Assembly (NCBI GenBank): GCA_903813345.2
Contig: CAIIXF020000004.1
Location: forward strand, 15,385,196 to 15,449,195
Source: Owenia fusiformis
Lineage: Eukaryota > Annelida > Polychaeta > Sabellida > Oweniidae
Length of the DNA: 64,000 bases
Direction: 5' to 3'
The translations under genes and the position numbers were made by a program. The notes under the pieces are model-generated. The model saw only the letters and a program-made list of their open reading frames with translations. It did no database searches and was not told the origin of the DNA. Shown piece after piece: positions 48,201 through 58,190 of the stretch (the stretch's first letter is position 1; each line of letters opens with the position of its first letter).

Positions 48201-49393
48201 GACCCCCGTTGCTTGATTTATAGCAAAAACATTAACATTTGCACGATGGTGACGTTGCGCCTTCTTAAACAGATCTTATATCTTTGAAGCCTATCGTTTC
48301 AAAAATCGTAGTAGAACTTACATAGTTCTCCTTGTACTGCGCCTCTACATCAAGCAATGCAATTGTAAACCTTTTCTTCAACAAATAAATCTTCAAGATT
48401 TATTGAATTTTCTATCGAAATGGGCTAATCCCCCACCCCCACCGTTCATTTTATCCGATCATCGGGCGTTATATCCAGCTCATATAACATGCAAATGATC
48501 AATTGCAAAGATTAAGATTGATGATGTATTCCTTTCTGATTCATATGCCTTGTTCACATACTGTCGTATTACATTATTAGATTCGGAAGCTATCCTCAAA
48601 AGTGATGATGGATTCCCTGGTATGATTGTGATTCTTGAGTTCAGAGAAAATGAACAAGGAGAAGAAACATACATATTCCAACTTTTCAAAGATGGGCTTA
48701 ATAAAGAGAAATATGTAAGTACCACAAGTAATGTCGAATTTGTTATCATTGCTTTTGCAAAATGTGCAACATATACAATTCAATAAATGAGGCTAAGCAG
48801 AAGGACCAAACGGAAAGGACCAAACGTTGTAATTGAATCTACCAAGAAAAGTAAACTCTAAATGCATACCATTCTTAGGAAAAACAAATTTCATAAATCC
48901 CAAAACAATTATCTAACGTGAAAAGAAAGTTTTAGCTCTAAATACTCCCTTTCCCCCGACCATTCAAGAACCAATATCACAATCCAAGACCACACCAATG
49001 GACATTTCATTCATACTGAAGCCTTTACAGCACATGTTGGAGAAACATTTGATAACCAATACTCGTAACATCAAAAATAGTTGTAGATACAAGTATTCAT
49101 ACAAGACAGAGCATTCAGTCTCAAATGATGTGGGGTAGACAAAATCTAGTCCCAGAGCCCATAGGCGTTTCAAAGAGAACATCCATTCGCAAAACCCTCG
49201 CCATAATCCATAAAACACAATTAACAATGGTCATCAGGAGAAAACTATGGCTACGAAATTGATGAAATTGTCAGTTACCCCTTTGACCTGTTGATTTACA
49301 TGTTTGTAGAATTTAGCAAATGTACCTATATATAAAATGTGTTGTATTGTTCTCAGACTTGGAAATGATAATTTGTGTTTTATATTTCAGTAA
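42255..49393 (+). CDS. TPT1: TCTP (translationally controlled tumour protein), complete copy 1
   Basis: Exons 42255-42282, 43549-43619, 44837-45033, 46009-46124, 48581-48714 and 49391-49393 join to 549 nt, or 182 residues; family members are usually about 170. TCTP signature 1 is visible as IDDSKIGGNKSAEDAE (residues about 40-55), the flexible acidic loop follows, exon 4 supplies the lysine-rich helical hairpin, and exon 5 has the C-terminal GMIVILEFREN and FQLFKDGL strand motifs. TCTP is a conserved cytosolic protein linked to growth control, calcium and microtubule binding and anti-apoptosis. This copy is unusually diverged at its N-terminus and ends in KEKY, where the family normally has a terminal cysteine. 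A second, damaged copy follows 10.7 kb downstream. Confidence 0.88.
42283..43548 (+). other. TCTP copy 1, intron 1
   Basis: GTAAGT...TTTTCAG intron of 1266 bp. No repeat element or embedded gene was noticed; open frame 42287-42553 is unsupported. Confidence 0.6.
43549..43619 (+). CDS. TPT1: TCTP copy 1, exon 2
   Basis: The acceptor ATTTTCAG ends at 43548 and the donor GTAGGT is at 43620. The 71-nt exon enters in phase 1 and leaves in phase 0. It encodes CELATDASNPVLVDDFVYEF, the counterpart of the DELFSD...VYEVEGK region of TCTP. Confidence 0.85.
43620..44836 (+). other. TCTP copy 1, intron 2
   Basis: The intron contains a repeat at 44440-44665 (GGGCCT-rich, ending GGTTCCTGGATCCGCCCGTG) related to the block at 38410-38640. 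The first 130 bp after the exon align with the introns after both exon 2 duplicates of copy 2. Confidence 0.55.
44837..45033 (+). CDS. TPT1: TCTP copy 1, exon 3 (signature 1 and acidic loop)
   Basis: The acceptor TTTTAG ends at 44836 and the donor GTAAGT is at 45034. The exon is 197 nt, phase 0 to phase 2. It carries the TCTP1 signature (IGGNKSAEDAE), the acidic flexible loop (GHDDGSTTTEGYD) and LEIFDLPKKNLYLKELKKYV leading into the helical hairpin. No counterpart is found in copy 2. Confidence 0.88.
45659..45808. repeat. Hairpin inverted repeat in TCTP intron 3
   Basis: TTCAGGATATTTGGATTATCC at left pairs with GGATATTCCCAATATCCTGAA at right and CCAATATAATATAT with ATATATTATATTGG, giving arms of about 70 bp around CCCCGAGGGACGTAGGTCCC. 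Confidence 0.75.
46009..46124 (+). CDS. TPT1: TCTP copy 1, exon 4 (helical hairpin)
   Basis: The acceptor TTTTCAG ends at 46008 and the donor GTAAGT is at 46125; 116 nt, phase 2 to phase 1. It encodes IKEKLSETDPERFPEFKAKV then a lysine-rich helix ending KLQFYV, corresponding to the helical hairpin of TCTP. Confidence 0.86.
46187..46505. repeat. Minisatellite, 29-30 bp unit x about 11
   Basis: The unit TTTGATATGTAATTTTTACA followed by TTAAGTCCA recurs about eleven times with scattered substitutions, starting 60 bp after exon 4. Confidence 0.92.
46669..47229. mobile_element. MITE with TCACACCAAACTA ends, TA flanks
   Basis: TCACACCAAACTA at 46669 and TAGTTTGGTGTGA ending at 47229 are perfect inverted repeats, flanked by TA on both sides. 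The element splits a repeat rich in ACGCCGT words (46540-46650 and 47236-47280). The frame 46683-46982 is element sequence. Confidence 0.7.
47330..47600. repeat. Intron repeat shared with TCTP copy 2
   Basis: Words such as AAATGTTGTAAAAAGTTA, ACTTCGTATTTGA and CATTGCATGGA occur in the same order at 60330-60605 and, inverted, at 59290-59530. Confidence 0.55.
47819..48478. mobile_element. Foldback element upstream of TCTP exon 5
   Basis: TATATCCACGCCCTGTGATCGG at left is roughly complementary to CCGATCATCGGGCGTTATATC at right, and inner blocks (AATGAAGGGGGG / CCCCCACCGTTCATT, GCGTCACCAACGTGCAAATG / CATTTGCACGATGGTGACG) continue the match. The arms are about 240-300 bp and diverged. Confidence 0.65.
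48581..48714 (+). CDS. TPT1: TCTP copy 1, exon 5
   Basis: The acceptor ATTATTAG ends at 48580 and the donor GTAAGT is at 48715; 134 nt, phase 1 to phase 0. It encodes GMIVILEFRENEQGEETYIF then QLFKDGLNKEKY, the conserved C-terminal beta strands of TCTP. The final residue is tyrosine where most TCTPs have cysteine. Confidence 0.87.
49391..49393 (+). CDS. TPT1: TCTP copy 1, exon 6: stop codon only
   Basis: After the acceptor TATATTTCAG the last exon begins with TAA, so the coding part of exon 6 is just the stop and the rest is 3' UTR. An ATTAAA at 49516-49521 is a possible poly(A) signal. Confidence 0.6.
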   Translation, partial: 

Positions 49394-50875
49394 AAGTGAA
49401 GCAAAGGCAACATAGACACTCATAGCAACACCAGTTGCATGGAGACATATTAACAACAAGAAAACAAACAAAACAACACTATCTACATTTGCCGTGGATT
49501 GGAGACATCTTATTGATTAAATTTTTCTGCAGTGCTATCTGGATCATGTTTTAGGTCCTTTTCCAACTGTTTGTTCTGAATTATTGTGGGTTTGTGTCAT
49601 CATTCTGGTTGAAGCTTTCATTACAAATTGTCTTAAAAATATACAATAGCACATTTTATGGTGATTTGTTTTAGAAACAAAAGGGTCAATATATTGCTCT
49701 TTACATGTAAAAGTTATACAATACAATTATATTGTGTATATTTAACATTGATTGTGTAGAATATATACGATTTCATGAACACTATTTTTGTTGTAAGTTT
49801 TGTTTTATTTTGAATACTTTCAATTGATTACTTCCCAAATTAGACTGTCATTGCTTCTATGTCATCTCAACCACAAAAAAACTAAACTCAATTCGACAGC
49901 CAGTAAAAATCAGCTCTGTTAAACTCAGTCCCAAAAAACTCAACTCATTTATCCATCGACCAAGTTTGCATGAACGTCAGCGGATTTGGATGACAATTTT
50001 TGTGCTTGGTTTCCTTCATTAGGCGACCAAATGGGCAAAACTCCATTTTGATCCCCAAAAGTTGAAAAGTGAAACACCCTAAAGTTTGTTCATAACAAGT
50101 GTCGCAAAACTAAGGTAATATTCTCTACTTCATCGATAAAACAGGATTTGTATCAGTGGACGACAGGCGCTTAAAATTGCAATCATAGTCCATAAAACAC
50201 AATACAGGGTGTTTCATATGTATGCATCCCCAATAAACTCATAGTAGTATTGCCACAATATCATGTTTTATATCATTTTGTTCCTTGTGGAAAGTTACAT
50301 AAGATTACAGAGTTTCAGAATCCAGTGGTGCCCCTGAAAAAATACAATGTTTCAAAGTATGTGGGTACGGGTCATTTCGAGGGCAATTTAAAGGAAATAA
50401 TTAGTTTCTTTATTGCACATTTCTAGCAGTTGTCATCATGACAGAGTTAAGTGCACACAATTGTGATAGTTATGCACAAATATATATAGATAGGATTCAT
50501 GCAATGGCTTATAGGTAGGTAAGGGACCGTGGTGCGACCTCTATCACTAAAAATGGGTATGAGAGTCAGACAATGTGAACAGATCACTGGACTGAGTCCA
50601 ATAACGGTGGCCATGGTCAAGAGTAAACTATGACTTTGAACTATGCCAAGTAAAAAAGTGTCACTTATATTTTAATAAGCCTGGTCAATCATCTTATTAA
50701 GATGCAAAGCAAAAACTGTGTAAACCAAACTACTACAGAACAGTTGGTATAGCATTAAGATAAGTTATTGTCCCGGCCTAATTGGATCTGTCAACAGACT
50801 TTTAATTGGGCTGGTAGGACAGACACTGTTCTCTGTGATATAAACCAGATTTAACAAATACTTGTTAAATCACAA
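49394..50875. other. TCTP 3' UTR and intergenic, no gene seen
   Basis: No domain-bearing frame or repeat structure was noticed between the TCTP stop and the inverted repeat at 50876. Confidence 0.5.
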
Positions 50876-51261
50876 TTTATATCCAAAGAACATGTGTACG
50901 TTTTATAGATTTTATTACATAAAATATAACATATTACAATTTAACCTTTTTGGCATGGGGAGACGGCTATCTATCGATCAGAGCTTGCGTAATTGTATAC
51001 CAAAGAAACGATTACGTAATCATGAGATAATGTTACGTAATGACAGCGCAAAATCATGATTATGCAACCTTATATAATCATTAATCTTTGGGATAAGAGC
51101 CCAAAAACAAGTATACTCGTGAACGGAGTTTCTTTGGTATACAATTACGCAAGCTCTGATCGATAGATAGCCGTCTCCCCATGCCAAAAAGGTTAAATTG
51201 TAATATGTTATATTTTATGTAATAAAATCTATAAAACGTACACATGTTCTTTGGATATAAA
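50876..51261. mobile_element. Inverted repeat with 134-bp near-perfect arms
   Basis: The arms 50876-51009 and 51128-51261 encode the same 44-residue string on opposite strands, showing near-identity. The loop is about 118 bp. High arm identity suggests recent origin or gene conversion. Confidence 0.85.
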
Positions 51262-51374
51262 TATAGTGTCAGCAAACGCCATAAAGTGTCCACGGGGGTT
51301 TCACTCCATATACCTCTTTTATCCCATACTTGGTACTGTTATAGGTACAGGTAGATAACATGTGGGAATATAAT

Positions 51375-51875
51375 TGATATATAAAGTGAGCGGGTGATAT
51401 ATATATTTATTATATCACTATCTAGCTAGCGACAGTATGATTGGTCAAAACCGGGTCACATGTCGTGGGATATCTGGCGATATTCAATGGCAATGCTAAT
51501 CAGATAAGACAACCGTGAGATATCTAGCGATATCCCACGCTCCCGGGAATTTTCAAAGAATTTGTTTTCGTTCAGTGTAAATAATTAAGTCAAAATGGCA
51601 GACGAATCGAGTAGATTCGTAAAAATATCTGAAGACTTAATGACTTAATAATATTAGGGATGTTTAGCTAGACAGTGATATAATAAAACAAATATTTCAC
51701 TCTATTTTCGGTGAATACCTGTAGCACTTTCACAAGGTGATATTCCACTTGCCCTTCGGGCTTCGTGGAATATCACTTGTGAAAGATGTACAGGTATTCA
51801 CCTCAATAGAGTGAAATATTTGTTCAATCTCCCGCTGAGGTGAGCGGGAGATAAATATATCACCCGCTCATCAGC
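51375..51875. mobile_element. Nested palindromic element
   Basis: The outer arms are GAGCGGGTGATATATATATT and AATATATCACCCGCTC near 51388 and 51853. The inner palindrome (about 51681-51825) has AACAAATATTTCACTCTATT, GGTGAATACCTGTA and GGTGATATTCCAC against their complements around a CTTGCCCTTCGGGCTTC loop. Confidence 0.65.
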
Positions 51876-52232
51876 TATTCCCGGGAATTTCGTACAGTGC
51901 TTTTTTCGCTCATCAGGACAGTACGTGTATAACCATGGACCTATTGAATTGATATTAATTTCATATTCTATTAAATGGTAAAAACTGTTGATTATAAAAA
52001 ACAGTTAATGAACTTTAATTTGAGATAAAATATTCATGTTTCGATTGTAATTATCATTATTGTAATTATTACACGAGGGTTCAATAACATTTACTTCATA
52101 TTTAATCCTCATAATCTACTAAGTATAGGATAAATCAGTTATTAAATGCTCGATTTTTGATACAGGGCATATCCCTCGGTAAATAAAAGTTGTCCCTCGG
52201 GTAGACATATGGTATTTCCCTCAGATATACCA

Positions 52233-52440
52233 CAGGCCCGTAGCCAGGGGGGGGTTCGCAGGGTTCGGGTGAACCCCCCCCCCTGGCCAAAAATTCTTTC
52301 AAAATCATGCAGTTTTTCACCATTTTGAGCACTTGTCAAGTGATTTTAGCCACATTTGGGCCAAAATTGTCAAATGTGAACCCCCCCTGGAAATTTTTGA
52401 AAAATGAACCCCCCCTTGGCAAATCCTGGCTACGGGCCTG
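52233..52440. mobile_element. MITE with CAGGCCCGTAGCCAGG ends, TSD TACCA
   Basis: CAGGCCCGTAGCCAGG at the left matches CCTGGCTACGGGCCTG at the right exactly. The 5-bp duplication TACCA flanks it (52228-52232 and 52441-52445). Poly-C/G tracts lie inside. Ends and duplication length suggest a hAT-like family with 5-bp duplications; this class call is inference. Confidence 0.82.
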
Positions 52441-52489
52441 TACCATGTATCAAAAACCTCCCATTAAATAACCTCTATATACCTATGTA

Positions 52490-52664
52490 CCAAAATTGCA
52501 ACGAAACGCAAAGTTTTTAGCCGGTTTTAAATTCAGTGTTGCTACACTGGATTATAGTTTTATGGCCTAAAAAGTTCACATACCAACATTGTTCAGGCCA
52601 TATGTAACTAGAATCCAGCGTAGCAACACTAAACTCAAAACTTTGCATTTCGTTGCAATTTTGG
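52490..52664. repeat. Hairpin inverted repeat upstream of TCTP copy 2
   Basis: CAAAATTGCAACGAAACGCAAAG near 52491 pairs with CTTTGCATTTCGTTGCAATTTTG near 52640, and GTGTTGCTACACTGGATT with the complementary AATCCAGCGTAGCAACAC. Confidence 0.75.
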
Positions 52665-52915
52665 ACCACGTAGTAACAAACGTATTAGCTCCTTTCCTGT
52701 TTCTATTCATTTCGAATCACTGTCGTCCTATGATCAGAGGACTGGGTACAGAGCCCTGCAGAATGCGAGGAGGCATCAAATCAATGTGACTTTGAGCCAA
52801 TGATACATAAGCAATGTCCACATTAGGCTAAATGCACCTTCGTTGGTCGTTACTTTTTTAATATAAAACTCCTCCTGTTCATTTGACTGCGCAGATCTGT
52901 GAACATCCATCCAAG

Positions 52916-52943
52916 ATGAAGATATTTGGGGATATTTTGAATG
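52916..52943 (+). CDS. TCTP copy 2, exon 1
   Basis: ATG at 52916 opens MKIFGDILN and the donor GTGAGT is at 52944, phase 1. The upstream block is conserved with copy 1. Confidence 0.75.
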
Positions 52944-53479
52944 GTGAGTGTTATATAAATGTTTAAACTATTTAAATATGAATTAACTTATGTTTTTTGG
53001 TGTTTAAATACGTGCAATACCCTACTTTATATTGACTTAAATCTGGGAAAGTATTGGTAGCGATATGGTGAACAAAATTCAACATTGTTTGTCTCTTAAA
53101 CCAATTAATATTGAAAACATTCTGTAAAACAAACATACGCATTATGTAATGCCTAACGGTCTCCGATAGCAAACAATTCAATGTTAAAATTATTAATGCA
53201 TATTTTTCATGATCGTTTTAGTGAATAATTTTTGTTTTCAGTGCAATTGTTTTTACTGCTTTTCCACCAGTTTTTGAGGATGAAATAAAATATTTATCCG
53301 AGCCTTGTTGGAACAATATGGCATATACACCAGTGGTTTAGATCTCTCAATATCGTAGTTATACAAAGGAAAGTTTCCTGTACGATATGTACGATTTGTA
53401 CAATCACGATATGGAAAGACCTAAAAACGTTGTGTATACGTCATCACAAAATTGCGAGACCTAAAAACGTTGTGTATAA

Positions 53480-54152
53480 TGGCCTAGTCACATAGCCCGG
53501 CTGATGAGGTTACGATGAGCCAGCGATGCAATTTTCACCGAACTCGGCCGAACACCGGCCGGACATCCGTGGCGTTTGTTGCTTAAAACCGCATCGGTGG
53601 TAGCTCGGTGAAATTTTAACTTCGGAGTTAAATTTCACCGGGCTCTCACCGAGCTCCCTCATCATGTCATCGCAGCCCCATCGTAACCACATCGGAAAAC
53701 ACGTCGGCCGGTGCACGGCCGAGTATCGGCCGGTGTCCCGTGCATCTGAGACAACCAGAGGACGAGTTTTTTTAACGGACAGCGGCCGAGCTCCGACCGA
53801 GCTCCGGCCGATGTGGGACAGAGCATCGGCCGGTCACTGTTCAAAGCCCGTTAACAACCCGGCCGGCGATCGCACGGTGTCCTGTTACCTGCTCGGGTAC
53901 CGGCCGTATTCCTTCCGATGTCCGGCCGACCTCCAGCCGGTAGTTGCTGCCACATCAGCAGAAAAAAACTACCATTTTGAGACAGACTCCGTACGGTCAC
54001 CGGCCGGTGTTCGGTCGGTCGCCTGAAGATGTCCGGACGGAGTCCGTTCACGTCACCGAGCTCTGCTTCCGATGAGGAGAGCTCGGTGGCACCAAAAAAA
54101 TCCACCGAGCTCTACCGATGCCGGACATCGGCCGGGCTATGTGACTAGGCCA
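53480..54152. mobile_element. GC-rich MITE (673 bp), TSD TAA
   Basis: TGGCCTAGTCACATAGCCCGGC and its exact complement end the element, flanked by TAA (53477-53479 and 54153-54155), a Harbinger-like target. The interior is strikingly GC-rich with many CGGCCG and GAGCTCGGT words in an otherwise AT-rich window. Frames inside (53664-54026 plus, 53851-54105 minus) follow from composition. Confidence 0.82.
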
Positions 54153-54696
54153 TAAGTCATTTTGATCCATCGAGGTTCTGATAGATGTTTCATTTGATGG
54201 TACAGAAGTCAAAAAGAGATAACTGGTTTAAGATAAAATGCGTTCAGTTTAATTCAACATATCGCTCCAAATCATCATTTAAAAGTTGTAAATATTTTTC
54301 CAGGTCTAAAATTCTAAATGCTCAAATATAAATAATGAAACGATCACAATCCAACTCTTGATGTTATAAATAAGTGAACAATTTTACTTCATATTTTTTG
54401 GCCATTCTTCGTTATTTCAAATACTAATTAGATTATTCAATAGAGATACATGTGCATTTTCTATTTTTATATGATGATCTAAAAACATACTTTGATGATG
54501 TCAATTTTCAGGATTAGATAATGGAGGTGGCAAAATTGAATTTCTTTGTAGGGAAAATACGTAAGATTGTTGAATTCGTTAAAATGGCTTTCTGTGTAGA
54601 AGTACCCCCCCCCCCCATAAATATGGGTTCAGTTTGCTTTTTTAAATTTTTAACTTTTATAAGGCTGTTTTATAATTGACACATTTCTCATTTCAG

Positions 54697-54773
54697 ATTG
54701 CGAACTTGCAACAGATGCCTCCATTAAACCTGTGCTTGTAGATGATTTCGTATATGAATTCACTGTAAAAAAG
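54697..54773 (+). CDS. TCTP copy 2, exon 2
   Basis: The acceptor ATTTCAG ends at 54696 and the donor GTAGGT is at 54774; 77 nt, phase 1 to phase 0. It encodes CELATDASIKPVLVDDFVYE and ends TVKK. Confidence 0.75.
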
Positions 54774-55411
54774 GTAGGTACATTTAGCAGAAAATATACT
54801 AAAAACTGTGGCAAGAACATTAGACGTGGAAGATCTTTTCCTAATTTTGATTGATGTAACTGCATTTTTAGTTGGTCACATTTTGAGAAAACAACGTAAT
54901 ACACGGGCTGTTTGAGAAAGTTGAATCAAGAATGGCAAATAATCTCAATAGGTGACAAATTGAAATTAGTGGCTGTTTTAAAGGTTCGGAAAGACGTTTT
55001 ATTTCATTTTCAAGAATTGGTAGAAAGGAGCAAAAACAATTGCACTAAAAAAACAAAAAATGTTAACAAAAACAGTTGTATAAAATATTTCTAAATAATT
55101 TTCGCATTAAATTGTTGTCAATCAGTCAACATTACATAAAATACAATGTTTTTTACAGAATGTTTTCAATGATTGGTTTAAGAGAAAAACATTGTTGAAT
55201 TCAGTTCTCCATAGCGATACGACTCCTTTTCAGGATTAGGATAATGAAGGTACATGTAGCAAAATTGAATCCCTTCTTTGAGAAAATACGTTGTTGAATT
55301 TGTTAAATGGCTTTCTGTGTAGAAGTAACCCCATAAATGTGGATTTGGTTTGCTTTTTAAATTTTTAACTTTTATAAGGCTGTTTTATAATTGACACATT
55401 TCTCATTTCAG

Positions 55412-55489
55412 ATTGCGAACTTGCAACAGATGCCTCCATTAAACCTGTGCTTGTAGATGATTTCGTATATGAATTCACTGTAAAAAAAG
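55412..55489 (+). pseudogene. TCTP copy 2, duplicated exon 2 with +1 indel
   Basis: It is identical to the preceding exon except for one extra A in the terminal run (seven instead of six), giving 78 nt and a phase-1 exit. Using both exons in series would also stop early. It lies in a direct duplication (about 54511-54990 against 55234-56455 with an insertion inside). Confidence 0.75.
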
Positions 55490-55639
55490 GTAGGTACATT
55501 TAGCAGAAAATATACTAAAAACTGTGGCAAGAACATTAGACGTGGGAGATCTTTTTCCTAATTTTGATTGATGTAACTGCATTTTTAGTGGGTCACATTT
55601 TGAACTCTAGAGACTTCTATTAGAATCTCCTCTCTTCCA

Positions 55640-55645
55640 TCCGTA

Positions 55646-55689
<44 letters not shown>

Positions 55690-55690
55690 C
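55640..55690. repeat. TCTG microsatellite
   Basis: About eleven consecutive TCTG units abut the left side of the MITE at 55695. Confidence 0.9.
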
Positions 55691-55694
55691 TATA

Positions 55695-55973
55695 CATGGG
55701 CGTAGCCAGGGGGGGTGCGATGGGTGCGATCGCACCCCCCCCCCAATAACCTTTAAAATATGACCATTGGATAGAGGTAGAAAAGAGCTTTAAAATGCTT
55801 TTTATTTGAAGCTTCTAGCTCAATTTTGAAGGAAGTTGCATCAATTTTTGTAAAATTCAAAAGAAATCTTAATTTTTTGTGTTGCTTATGGCAAAATCGC
55901 ACCCCCCCTGATCGAAAACTGAAAAATTTTCGCAGATCGCACCCCCCCTGACTGAAAGCTGGCTACGCCCCTG
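55695..55973. mobile_element. MITE with CAKGGGCGTAGCCAG ends, TSD CTATA
   Basis: CATGGGCGTAGCCAG at the left and CTGGCTACGCCCCTG at the right are inverted repeats; CTATA is duplicated at 55690-55694 and 55974-55978. Internal GCACCCCCCC tracts recur near both ends. It is the same family type as 52233-52440 and 41664-41857. Confidence 0.82.
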
Positions 55974-56489
55974 CTATATGACATGTGTACATGTATGTGT
56001 TAGATTGTCAGGAATATATCAAATAATAGCAAGACTTAAACTACTGTTCTGAGTTTATTAGTTAGTCTCTAGAGTGACGTCATCAATACAAGCAAAACAA
56101 GTGGCGACCTCTATCGGTCACATAAAGAACAACTTAAAGGCTAATGTTATGACAGTAAGTCCCATATATGTGCATGCCTGATATACCATATTTGTGTAAT
56201 TCCTATTTTGAGCCATTTCCCAGTGTCGGGTTTGTGCTACCACATTCATGTTAATGCCTTGTATAAATGCATCCATCAATAACCATATAAGGTTTGTGAT
56301 ACAGTATATGGGTGCATGCATGGCTGCAAAATCAATGTCTCAATTGCATTTAAAGAAAACTACGTAATTCACGGGCTGTTTGAGAAAGTTGAATCAACGA
56401 TTGCAAATAATCTCAATAGGTGACAAATTGAAATTAGTGGCTGTTTTAAAGGTTAACCCATCCCCTCAGTTTGACATTTATTCTCACAA

Positions 56490-57615
56490 ACATGTATCAG
56501 TATCATATGTTTTAGAAAATGCACATGTTTGCGAAAGAATAGCTCAGAAGACAACAAAATCGTCGATTTTATTCCTCACTTAGTTACACTCCCCTCCATA
56601 AGTTTGGCAACCTTAGCTCCCCCATTGAACTACGTGTTAAAGCCTCTTTACCTTTGAATTTTTATTTACTTAACCTGCGATGAAAATTTCTGTTCTATTG
56701 ATGAAAACGTAATTTGACCTTATTTCCAATACCTCCAATTTTTTTCATTTTTTTCCTCAATTACGATAAGTCGATAATTAATGATAAATTTTATGAATTT
56801 TTGAAAATCGACATTCCCATGTTAACCAATGGGAAATGGTAGGTTTGCCGCAAGTCATATGACAGTATATCCATCCATCCATCCGAGTCTTTGCAAAAAA
56901 TACGAGTTAGGCAGGCAATTGAATTTGCTAACTTTATTTAACAATAATTGATATGTTTCTTCAGCTTCAACAAAGTTATAGGCCTTTAAGTCAAAATTGT
57001 TTTTCAAAAAACCTCTCTCATTGGAATAACACAGGAGGCGAAAAGTTATTTTCAAAAATGACTTTGAATCGCCGTAACTTTAGTAGTCATTAAATAAACA
57101 ATAAAGTGTGTACAATATAGTTAGAAAACTCAATTTTATATTGTACAAATATTTTTTGCTGAATCTTTCACTGAAAAGATATCCTGATTTCTTATTTCCC
57201 CCGAACCCTGCATTTCCCATTGGATTACATGGAAATGACGATTTCCAAAAATTCATCAAATTTATCATCAATTTTCGACCTATTGTAATTGAGGAAAAAA
57301 ATTGAGAAATTTGGAGGTATTGGAAATATAGTCAAGTTACTTTTTCATCAATATTATAAGTTATTTCATCTCATATAAAAATTCAAACGTAAAGAGGTTT
57401 TAACACGTAGTTCAGTGGGGAAGCTAATGTTGCCAGACTTATTGAGTGGAGTGTACATAAATGGTATGAGCTAAAAGTGCAGATCTTAACTGTTTTTCAA
57501 AAACCGTTTATGTAACTTAAGTGAGGAATTAAATCGACGATTCTGTTGTCTTCGGGAACTATATGTTCGCAAATAATTATAAGTACATTTTCTTAAACAT
57601 ATGATACTGTTGTTT
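56490..57615. mobile_element. Nested foldback elements in TCTP copy 2
   Basis: The outer arms (AGTATCATATGTTTTAGAAAA ... AATCGTCGATTTTATTCCTC on the left, complements at 57520-57615) belong to the dispersed family at 10265-10385. Inside lies a second inverted repeat (56585-57455) with TACACTCC, GTTAAAGCCTCTTTACCTTTG and complements; its arms are diverged and total about 870 bp. This lies where exon 3 would be expected. Confidence 0.65.
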
Positions 57616-57876
57616 GTGATAATTTGCCTACAACGTATGAAATAAGGAAAGAAGAAAAATCGTACCTTCGATGTTCCGACATTTTGTTATAACCAGCGTA
57701 ATCGAGTGGATCACCAGTGACGGAGGGATTTGGTTCAAAATATGAAATACAGATAGCAAAAACACATGTGTTTATATATTTTCAGGTGTTAAAGAATATC
57801 TATTTGGGTTTCATGCAATAATAATAAGCTTCAACATGTTCTTCAGGTTGGATTATAAAATCACAAAACTATTTTT

Positions 57877-58015
57877 CCTTTCACATCCTTTATTTTACTA
57901 AACAGGACGTTTAGTAAAACCGAGCGCTTCAGTTCAGTTTTTATTACAGTTGAAAAAGGATCCAGACAGGATTCGAAACGTCCTGTTTGGTAAAATTAAG
58001 GTTGTGAAAAGAAAA
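57877..58015. repeat. Hairpin inverted repeat
   Basis: CTTTCACATCCTTTATTTTAC plus TAAACAGGACGTTT pairs with AAACGTCCTGTTTGGTAAAA plus TTAAGGTTGTGAAAAG. Confidence 0.65.
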
Positions 58016-58063
58016 AAATAGTTTTGTGAAATAATAATAAGATCTAGATATATTGGGTCTTCA

Positions 58064-58190
58064 TAATGTTTTTATAAAAACGATGTTTAATTTTTTGTCC
58101 AGCTTAATGGAGCAATTTTGTATTTCACATTTGAAACTGCTCCATCAAGCTGGACAAAAAATTAAACATTATTTTTTATAAAAACTAGAC
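58064..58190. repeat. Hairpin inverted repeat
   Basis: AATGTTTTTATAAAAACGATG and TTTAATTTTTTGTCCAGCTT pair with AAGCTGGACAAAAAATTAAA and the following CATTATTTTTTATAAAAAC, with about 45-bp arms and a 30-bp loop. Confidence 0.75.

Larger units (their letters stand above)
46125..48580 (+). other. TCTP copy 1, intron 4, filled with repeats
   Basis: The 2.46-kb intron holds a 30-bp minisatellite (46187-46505), a TA-flanked MITE (46669-47229), a dispersed repeat (47330-47600) also present in copy 2, and a foldback element (47819-48478). No gene other than TCTP is seen. Confidence 0.65.

Noticed and set aside
50862-51293. Frames 50862-51059 (plus) and 51081-51293 (minus) sharing 44 residues
   Set aside because: They are the near-perfect arms of an inverted repeat.
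53498-53530. CTGATGAGG possibly of a hammerhead ribozyme
   Set aside because: No matching GAAA core or stem III partner; it lies in the GC-rich MITE.
53664-54026. 120-residue frame
   Set aside because: It lies inside the GC-rich MITE, where stop codons are rare by composition; frames are open on both strands.
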